Origin: an uncultured Muribaculaceae bacterium
GTDB taxonomy: Bacteria; Bacteroidota; Bacteroidia; Bacteroidales; Muribaculaceae
Reading direction: 5' to 3'
Length of the DNA stretch: 64,000 nt
NCBI GenBank assembly: GCA_910579105.1
Contig: CAJTRT010000008.1
Span: 1 to 64,000 of the forward strand
Part shown: positions 58,360-64,000 of the stretch, piece after piece
Layout: each line of letters starts with the position of its first letter
Numbering within the stretch: the first letter of the stretch is position 1
Position numbers and translations under genes: made by a program
The notes under the pieces: generated by a model
Databases searched by the model: none
Seen by the model: only the letters and a program-made list of their open reading frames with translations
Told to the model about the DNA's origin: nothing

Positions 58360-59634
58360 TCAAGCCTCCGGCTCACCGTTTCTGCCAATGCCGTACTTCT
58401 TTCGCTGTTCAAGCAGGGCACGTTCCGATATTCCGAGCAGTTTTGCCGCCGCTGCCCATGAGCCGCCGCGACGGTATGCCTCGATGATTTTCTGCCTGTC
58501 CTCCTGCGGCTTGCGCAGTCTTAAACTGTCGGCAGGCTCCGGCTCTGACTGGCTGAAATTGAGATCAGAGGCGGTTATTACATCGGTTTTGGAGTGGAAG
58601 GCGGCGAAAAGAACTACATCTTTCAGCTCGCGCACGTTGCCGGGGAACGGATATATCCTCAACGCCTTTGTCGCCGACGCGTCAAGGCGTTTCGCCGGAT
58701 TGCCCGTCTTGTCGGCATATCGGGTGAGGAAATATGCCGCCAATGGCGCGATGTCCTCCGTCACCTCCCTCAACGGTGGTACGACAATATCCACCTGACG
58801 GAGAATGTAGAACAGATTGGGTCGGAATGTCTTTGCACCAAGCATTTCCAGAAGTTCGGGTTCAGCGGTACAAAGCACACGAACATCGGGATGCTCGTTT
58901 TCGAGAATGTGCAACAGCACCGATTGTTTCTCGAAGTTGAGCAAATGCACATTTTTGAGAATGATTGTCCCACCGTCGGCTTTCTTGAAGTAGCTCTCTA
59001 TGCGGTTATACATCTCGCTTCGCATTGTCGCCGGGTCATGTTCACCTACAAGTGCCGCTCCTCCCGCTTCAATCACCGTGCATGGCTTTTGGGCGCGTGA
59101 GCTGTGTCGGTAGATCTGTTCGGCAATCTGTTCCTTGCCGGTGCCGCACTCACCGAAGATTATCGCGTTGGCATTGGTGGCGGCGATGGTGCGTATAGCC
59201 TTCTCAATCTTTCTGAACGCCTCGCTTTGACGGGGTATAAGTTCGTTGGGCAGAGCGATTACAGTGTTCTCCGGCTTGGCATACTTGCCAACGGCTTCCA
59301 CCAACTGCTTGTCAATGGCACGGCGCTGCACCACGGCGACAGCCCCGTGATCCTGCAAGACCTCGATTGTGTCAAGACTGTTGAGATTTTCCACTACGGC
59401 AATCACGGGAAATTTGTAACCCTCGCGCTTTTGCCAGTCGATTAACTCCTGCGCCGTGCCACGGGTGAATTTCATAGCCGTGACAACGACCGCTCCCGGT
59501 GGCAGTTTCGCCACCTCCTCTTTTGCTGCGTCAAAGTCCTCCGCCGTTATCGGGTAATAGCCGGCCTTCATCAGCAAGCCGGCCATAATCCGAGGGTCGG
59601 AAGATGACGCATCCACAATTAGAACTCTTTTCAT
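58360..59634 (-). CDS. Degenerate sigma-54-type (NtrC/RteB-like) response regulator
   Basis: 424 residues from ATG 59634 (MKRVLIVDASSSD). An N-terminal receiver-like domain (1-120) lacks the phospho-Asp: the expected position reads VVVTAMKF. The AAA+ domain keeps a near-normal Walker A, GECGTGKE (161-168), but Walker B reads GGTIILKN (221-228) where DE is expected, and no GAFTGA loop for sigma-54 contact is present. A Fis-type HTH closes the protein (AAAKLLGISERALLEQRKKYG). The likely result is a DNA-binding regulator without phosphorylation, ATP hydrolysis or sigma-54 activation. It resembles the RteB group from Bacteroides mobile elements in overall type. Confidence 0.82.
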   Translation of the reverse strand: MKRVLIVDASSSDPRIMAGLLMKAGYYPITAEDFDAAKEEVAKLPPGAVVVTAMKFTRGTAQELIDWQKREGYKFPVIAVVENLNSLDTIEVLQDHGAVAVVQRRAIDKQLVEAVGKYAKPENTVIALPNELIPRQSEAFRKIEKAIRTIAATNANAIIFGECGTGKEQIAEQIYRHSSRAQKPCTVIEAGGAALVGEHDPATMRSEMYNRIESYFKKADGGTIILKNVHLLNFEKQSVLLHILENEHPDVRVLCTAEPELLEMLGAKTFRPNLFYILRQVDIVVPPLREVTEDIAPLAAYFLTRYADKTGNPAKRLDASATKALRIYPFPGNVRELKDVVLFAAFHSKTDVITASDLNFSQSEPEPADSLRLRKPQEDRQKIIEAYRRGGSWAAAAKLLGISERALLEQRKKYGIGRNGEPEA

Positions 59635-59746
59635 TGTGTCTGTTTTTAAGTTTAACATATTTATTTTGAGATGTAGTTAGCCCATGAAAGGCGGTGATGC
59701 CGCCCTTCACAACTCATATTTATCTTGATTTATAACTAATTACCGA

Positions 59747-60937
59747 TTATTCCCTTTTCGGCTCTATATTTGGGAGAAACGCCGTGACAATTCCTAAAAG
59801 GGGTAATAATGTGCTTATTTGAAATATAAACTCTATGCTTGTCTTGTCGGCAAGCCATCCGAAAAAAGCAGAACCTATACCTCCCAATCCGAAATTCAAA
59901 CCGAAAAACAAACCTGCCATCATACCTACCTTATTCGGTTTCAATTCAGTGGCATATACCAATATCGCCGAAAATGCCGACGAGATTACCAATCCGATTA
60001 TCACGGCAAGTATTATAGTCAGAGTGAAATTCACATACGGCAGAGCCAACGCGAATGGTGCCGCTCCGAGAATAGACCCCCAGATCACATATTTCCGCCC
60101 GTATCTGTCACCGATACTTCCCCCGATGACCGTGCCGATTGCGACTGCGCCCATAAAAGCAAAAAGGCATAATTGGGATACCTGAATATCAACGCCAAAC
60201 TTATTGATAAGGAAAAAAGTGAAATAGCTGGTCATACTCGCCATATAGAAATATTTTGAGAATGTAAGCACGCACAATATGAATATCGCCCAATGTATCC
60301 TTCGGTTTGACAATGCCAATACTGCCGGATTTGGTGTGATAACCTTAGACTTTATCCTGTGAAGCTGTTTTTTATACCATTTGCCGACTGGGATCAGTGT
60401 CATTCCGGCGATAAGGGCTGCGATTGAAAACCATATTATTGAATGTTGACCGTATGGAATTATAATGACAGCTGCCAATAACGGCCCTATTGCACTTCCT
60501 CCGTTTCCGCCTACCTGAAATATTGATTGTGCAAGTCCTTTTTTCAAGCCTCCGGCCATCTGCGCTATGCGGGAGGCTTCCGGGTGAAATATGGATGAAC
60601 CGCAACCTATCACTCCAACAGCCAAAAGGATAAAAGCGTAATTGTTGGCAAAAGAAAGAAGGATTATACCCAATAACGTGAATACCATACCTATGGATAA
60701 TGAAAATGGCTGCGGATGTTTGTCGGCGTATCTTCCTACAAACGGTTGGAGTATGGAAGATGTCATTTGGAACACCAATGTTATTATACCGATCTGACCG
60801 AATGTAAATCCGTATTTGTCTTTGATAATCGGATATATCGACGGTATGATCGACTGCATCATATCGTTCAGCAAATGCGCAAAACTAATGACAATCAGTA
60901 TTTTGAAAATAGTCATTTCTTTTGTTGCGGCTTCCAT
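59747..60937 (-). CDS. MFS exporter, fosmidomycin-resistance (Fsr)-like
   Basis: 396 residues with twelve helices, starting at ATG 60937; TTG 60943 abuts the upstream stop. The start ISFAHLLNDMMQSIIPSIYPIIK and HPEASRIAQMAGGLKKGLAQSIFQVGGN (shortened: HPEASRIAQMAGG) are characteristic of Fsr-type drug exporters. It would export a small organic compound across the inner membrane. It is last in the leftward alkylation-repair operon, next to a GNAT enzyme, and so may clear a modified toxic compound. Substrate unknown. Confidence 0.88.
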   Translation of the reverse strand: MEAATKEMTIFKILIVISFAHLLNDMMQSIIPSIYPIIKDKYGFTFGQIGIITLVFQMTSSILQPFVGRYADKHPQPFSLSIGMVFTLLGIILLSFANNYAFILLAVGVIGCGSSIFHPEASRIAQMAGGLKKGLAQSIFQVGGNGGSAIGPLLAAVIIIPYGQHSIIWFSIAALIAGMTLIPVGKWYKKQLHRIKSKVITPNPAVLALSNRRIHWAIFILCVLTFSKYFYMASMTSYFTFFLINKFGVDIQVSQLCLFAFMGAVAIGTVIGGSIGDRYGRKYVIWGSILGAAPFALALPYVNFTLTIILAVIIGLVISSAFSAILVYATELKPNKVGMMAGLFFGLNFGLGGIGSAFFGWLADKTSIEFIFQISTLLPLLGIVTAFLPNIEPKRE

Positions 60938-60943
60938 AAGCAA

Positions 60944-61465
60944 TTATCTCAGATGCTTTTCCATCAATACGAGGTCAACCGTTCCACACCCGTAGAATTC
61001 GCATTTGACGATACCAATTTCCTGAAATCCGAATTTCGGGTAAAACCTGCGGGCGTTCATGTTCCTTGTCTGGGTATCTATCCTTAATTCAGTACAACCA
61101 TGCCGGCGTGCATAATCCTCATAAAATCCAAGAAATTCTGCACCCACCCCGGTATTGGCGGCATAGGGATCAACGGCTAATGTATGGAGCACCATAACGC
61201 TATCCGGGGATGCCTGAAAATTCCAATTCCCGTCGGCATATTCGGGCAACTGCAATTTATTGATGATTGCTGTTCCCACAATATTGCCGTTATGTTCACA
61301 TACAAACAGGTCGCCGACCTTGAGATGTTCTTCTGCCAGCTTTTTTGTGGGATAAACTCCCCTTATCCAACCGAGGCTGTATTTTCCCGACTCGGCCATG
61401 TCATGTATGTGTTCGTAGATGCTTGAAATCGCGTCTATGTCGTTGATTGTCGCTTTGCGTATCAT
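60944..61465 (-). CDS. GNAT N-acetyltransferase
   Basis: 173 residues. The acetyl-CoA region VMVLHTLAVDPYAANTGVGAEFLGF (shortened: VLHTLAVDPYAANTGVGAEF) and RRHGCTELRIDTQTRNMNARRFYPKFGFQ (shortened: MNARRFYPKFGF) are typical GNAT motifs A and B. The acceptor could be an amine, drug or peptide. It is 8 bp after the AraC-Ogt gene and just upstream of the Fsr-like exporter. Acetylation followed by export of a harmful compound is a reasonable but unproven reading. Confidence 0.88.
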   Translation of the reverse strand: MIRKATINDIDAISSIYEHIHDMAESGKYSLGWIRGVYPTKKLAEEHLKVGDLFVCEHNGNIVGTAIINKLQLPEYADGNWNFQASPDSVMVLHTLAVDPYAANTGVGAEFLGFYEDYARRHGCTELRIDTQTRNMNARRFYPKFGFQEIGIVKCEFYGCGTVDLVLMEKHLR

Positions 61466-61473
61466 GGTTATGT

Positions 61474-62352
61474 CTATATTTTGATTTTCGATGCTTCCCA
61501 GCCGATGATTGCGCTTTTACGTATTTCTCCCCAATGATAATTACCGATTTCTCCCGATGCACGGATTACACGGTGGCATGGGATAAGGTATGCGACAGGG
61601 TTGTCGCCTATCGCGGTTCCGACAGCTCGGCAAGCACGGGGATTATCTATCTTTGCGGCTATTTCTCCGTAGGTAGTCATTCCACCCATCGGGATTTTCA
61701 AAAGGGCTTCCCAGACCTTCAATTGAAAATCAGTACCTTTCAGATGTAGTTTTATTTCTGTCAGCTTACTCCAATCCTGTGTGAATATGAATAACGCATT
61801 TTGTTGGATGGTGTCACACATCTGGCAATATCTCGCTCTTGGAAATTTTCGTTGCAGAGAGTTGAAAGCCTCCATGTGGTCATCCGCTAATCGACCTCCG
61901 GTCGCTTGGCCATTGCCAAGAAATTCCATGCTGCAAATGCCTTTCGGAGTGGAGGCGATAAGGATGTCACCGAATGGAGTGGAGGCAAAACTGTAATTTA
62001 TAAACAGGTTCTCGCCTCCGTTCTTATACTCGCCCGGCGTCATACCCTCGACCGTCACGAAAAGGTCATACAGTCGCCCCGTACCGGATAATCCGACTTC
62101 GTGTGCGGTGTCAAACAATGATGCGTGTGTTTCTTTCAATATCCTTTTGGCATATTCCACATTAAGATATTGAAGAAAATGTTTGGGTGTGACACCGGCC
62201 CATTCCTTGAAAACACGCTGGAAATGATACGGTGACATATTGACCGCCTCGGCAACCGCCTCCAATCCCGGCTGCTTATGTCGGTTTTCACGGATAAAAC
62301 CGATTGCCTCCGCTATGCGGAAGTAATTTAATTCCTGCTGGCTCTCTTTCAT
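61474..62352 (-). CDS. AraC-type regulator fused to O6-alkylguanine methyltransferase
   Basis: 292 residues. Residues 1-110 are an AraC-type HTH (EAVAEAVNMSPYHFQRVFKEW and a second helix-turn-helix ending YDLFVTVEGMTPGEYKNGG). The C-terminal half is an Ogt domain with active cysteine in IPCHRVIRASGEIGNYHWG (shortened: PCHRVIRASG). Together they match the regulator-repair half of Ada, without the N-terminal zinc domain, which is on the preceding gene. It overlaps that gene by 4 bp. It would repair O6-alkylguanine or O4-alkylthymine and activate transcription. Confidence 0.93.
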   Translation of the reverse strand: MKESQQELNYFRIAEAIGFIRENRHKQPGLEAVAEAVNMSPYHFQRVFKEWAGVTPKHFLQYLNVEYAKRILKETHASLFDTAHEVGLSGTGRLYDLFVTVEGMTPGEYKNGGENLFINYSFASTPFGDILIASTPKGICSMEFLGNGQATGGRLADDHMEAFNSLQRKFPRARYCQMCDTIQQNALFIFTQDWSKLTEIKLHLKGTDFQLKVWEALLKIPMGGMTTYGEIAAKIDNPRACRAVGTAIGDNPVAYLIPCHRVIRASGEIGNYHWGEIRKSAIIGWEASKIKI

Positions 62353-63056
62353 AATACATGTTCGAGTTTGAGCAGATATTCCTTTGCAGGAAGTCCACCG
62401 CCGTAGCCGGTCAATGATTTGTCGCTGCCTATGACCCTATGACAGGGAGCAAATATTGACATCGAGTTGGCTCCGTTGGCATTGGCGACAGCACGGACAG
62501 CTTTCGGCATACCGATTTTGGCAGCCATTTGTCCGTAAGATATTGTCTGGCCGAAAGGAACTTTGAGCAATTCGTTCCATACCTTTTTCTGAAAGTCTGT
62601 GCCCACAAAAAGGAGCGGCACATCAAATTCGCGCCGCTTCCCGGCAAAATATTCATCCAATTGCCTGATTGCCTTTTCTATCACCAGCGACACTCCTTCC
62701 TCAAATTCGGCATGGAGTATCCGTTTCAGCCTGTTGTCAACATGATTGCGATGACGCTCCACCTGCCAGTCGCACAGACATAGACTATCACCGTAAGAGC
62801 CGAGCATCAGCACTCCACACGGCGAACTGTACCGGTATATCGTTATCTTGTTTTTCTCTTTCATACAGATTTTACATTTTCTATATCCTTTGTTCAACGC
62901 TTCGTCAAGGGTCGAGAACAATTCTACATTTTTAAGCAGCGGTATTCTTGCGGCACATGAGGGCTTACAAACAATACCCGTTGACTTGACTCCATAGTAA
63001 AAGATGCCGTCAAAACTTCCGTCACGTTCAAGTATGGCTTTTATCCTCTTATCCAT
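62349..63056 (-). CDS. ada: Ada-type metal-binding domain fused to O6-alkylguanine methyltransferase
   Basis: 235 residues from ATG 63056 (ATG 63077, a longer start, is also possible). The zinc domain has four cysteines: CKPSC (30, 34) and CKIC (61, 64). In E. coli Ada, one such Cys takes methyl groups from phosphotriesters. The C-terminal Ogt domain has the acceptor Cys in APCHRVIGSDKSLTGYGGG (shortened: PCHRVIGSDKSLTGYGGG). It lacks the AraC HTH, which is on the next gene. Overlap of 8 bp with alkA upstream. Confidence 0.92.
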   Translation of the reverse strand: MDKRIKAILERDGSFDGIFYYGVKSTGIVCKPSCAARIPLLKNVELFSTLDEALNKGYRKCKICMKEKNKITIYRYSSPCGVLMLGSYGDSLCLCDWQVERHRNHVDNRLKRILHAEFEEGVSLVIEKAIRQLDEYFAGKRREFDVPLLFVGTDFQKKVWNELLKVPFGQTISYGQMAAKIGMPKAVRAVANANGANSMSIFAPCHRVIGSDKSLTGYGGGLPAKEYLLKLEHVL

Positions 63057-63702
63057 TTTTCCTTGCTTTTGGAGCATAGTCCTTCATGCCTTCAACAGCG
63101 CCTCCGGCTACAGCCCATATATACAGGCTCGCCACACTGCAATAAGGGGAGAATCTTCTACGGTATTTTTCAAACAGTTTCCTGTCTATTCTGCGGTGGT
63201 GATATATCATCCTTAGCCCGCGCAGTATGGCAAGATCCCCGAAACTCAATATATCGGGGCGTTGCATAGAGAATAGCATCAGCATCTCTGCGCTCCACGT
63301 GCCAAGACCTTTGAGTGATGACAGGCGGTTACACACCTCATTGTCGGTCATATCGTACAGGGCGTTTATGTCAAACTCTCCCGACACTATTTTTTCAGCA
63401 GCGGAGCGGATGTAATCGACCTTACGGAATGAAAGTCCCACTGATTGAAGTTCCTCCGGAGTGGCTGACAGGATATTGCTCGGAGTGACATCACCGAATT
63501 TTCCAACAGTTTTCTGCCATATACTTTCATGGGCTTTTGTGGAAATCTGCTGGCCGATTATGGAGTGTACGAGGGCGGCGAAAAGGTCTGGTATAACCCG
63601 CCTTTTCACCATGCCTACCTTTTCAATTATCTCGGCAAGACGTTTGTCTTTACTTTTGAGATAACTTAGTTCGGTATCTCCATATTGAAAATACTGCTCC
63701 AT
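63049..63702 (-). CDS. alkA: DNA-3-methyladenine glycosylase II
   Basis: 217 residues of the HhH-GPD superfamily. The helix-hairpin-helix reads LSSLKGLGTWSAEMLMLF (shortened: LKGLGTWSAEMLML), and the catalytic Asp lies in FGDLAILRG. IIGQQISTKAHESIW is also typical. The enzyme removes alkylated purines from DNA and starts base-excision repair. Its ATG shares one base with the stop of the monooxygenase gene (TGATG) and its 3' end overlaps the Ada gene. Confidence 0.93.
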   Translation of the reverse strand: MEQYFQYGDTELSYLKSKDKRLAEIIEKVGMVKRRVIPDLFAALVHSIIGQQISTKAHESIWQKTVGKFGDVTPSNILSATPEELQSVGLSFRKVDYIRSAAEKIVSGEFDINALYDMTDNEVCNRLSSLKGLGTWSAEMLMLFSMQRPDILSFGDLAILRGLRMIYHHRRIDRKLFEKYRRRFSPYCSVASLYIWAVAGGAVEGMKDYAPKARKNG

Positions 63703-64000
63703 CAGTCGATTATATAAGCATTGCTGTCAGCGGGAGCTTCATCCCTGTTATCTTTTGTGTATTCACGCGTGATTTCTCCGACGGATATTCGGTAATTGTC
63801 AAAAAGAGCGTCGTGACCCATTTTTTGGCTTTGACGGTGGTTTGCCTGATTGCGCCAGCCTGCTGCCGCTTCGTCACTCTCCCAGAACGAAAGGGAAAGA
63901 AACTTTCCTGGATTGTTGATACTCTCGAAACGCTCCACGCTGATGAACCCCGGCATTTGGGAGAGTTCATTCTTCAAGGCTGCACCCATCTTGAAATAGT
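63702..64000 (-). CDS. Antibiotic-biosynthesis-monooxygenase (ABM) domain protein (5' end outside window)
   Basis: The last 98 codons are visible; the frame is open to the right edge with YFKMGAALKNELSQMPGF, so the start lies outside. The motif FISVERFESINNPGKFLSLSFW is typical of small ferredoxin-like ABM proteins (shortened: VERFESINNPGKFLSLSFW). Such proteins oxidise quinones or other small molecules without cofactor. It is first in the visible part of the alkylation-repair operon and shares one base with alkA. The full-length protein and promoter are not visible. Confidence 0.82.
   Translation of the reverse strand, partial: YFKMGAALKNELSQMPGFISVERFESINNPGKFLSLSFWESDEAAAGWRNQANHRQSQKMGHDALFDNYRISVGEITREYTKDNRDEAPADSNAYIID

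Noticed and set aside
1..64000. CRISPR arrays, tRNA and rRNA genes, prophage or IS elements
   Set aside because: No regularly spaced repeats, no cloverleaf with conserved tRNA boxes, no rRNA-like stretch and no transposase or phage structural gene were recognised by eye.

Overview
The window reads as chromosomal DNA of a GC-rich member of the Bacteroidales, most like the gut family Muribaculaceae. The signs are a SusC/SusD pair with a hybrid two-component regulator, many lipoproteins of Bacteroidetes-only families (DUF4493/PCMD, DUF4249, DUF4919, DUF4960), a fused FeoA-FeoB, BspA-like leucine-rich repeats, almost no Shine-Dalgarno sequences, and promoters of the Bacteroidetes sigma type (TTTG, about 19-21 nt, TAnnTTTG). 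The family assignment is inference; no rRNA or tRNA gene was found.

Layout. 1-4246: housekeeping (a DnaQ-like exonuclease cut by the window edge, dnaN, and the divergent feoAB iron transporter). 4431-14249: three DUF4493/PCMD-type lipoproteins, then two GH16 beta-glucanases. 14496-16889: a leucine-rich-repeat protein and a membrane O-acyltransferase. 16941-23151: a leftward operon (GH3-family ligase, alkaline phosphatase, DUF4919 protein, membrane-anchored pseudokinase, GNAT protein, RNase HII). 23305-40236: a complete fructan-utilisation locus. It has a leftward GH32/fructose permease/fructokinase operon, a divergent fructose-type hybrid regulator, then SusC, SusD, two DUF4960 proteins and a second GH32. 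40364-41000: a MntA-HepT toxin-antitoxin pair. 41295-44685: GDP-mannose and GDP-fucose synthesis. 44937-46916: a BspA-like protein. 47074-50948: an operon of an Fe-S membrane protein, an aldo-keto reductase, DUF1893 and an ECF S-component. 51071-54759: a B3/B4 protein, a TonB receptor and a DUF4249 lipoprotein. 54773-55138: a YjbR-like protein.

From about 55.14 kb the sequence becomes clearly more AT-rich. This part holds an orphan HicB and a three-gene operon of winged-HTH protein, nucleotidyltransferase and metallophosphoesterase. That operon is driven by a promoter sitting inside a perfect 28-bp palindrome and is followed by a 116-nt imperfect hairpin. Next come a degenerate sigma-54-type regulator and a leftward alkylation-repair operon (monooxygenase, AlkA, Ada N-domain-Ogt, AraC-Ogt, GNAT, Fsr-like exporter) that runs off the right edge. 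The palindrome-controlled three-gene operon is the best candidate for an undescribed defence or toxin-antitoxin system.

How the genes work together. The fructan locus is self-contained: surface capture and import (SusC/SusD/DUF4960), hydrolysis (two GH32), fructose uptake (permease), phosphorylation (fructokinase) and sensing (hybrid regulator with a periplasmic sugar-binding domain). The manC-gmd-fcl operon supplies GDP-fucose for surface glycans. Several secreted proteins share a C-terminal tail of the form LQG...PGIY...K-hydrophobic-R, which suggests a common export or anchoring route.
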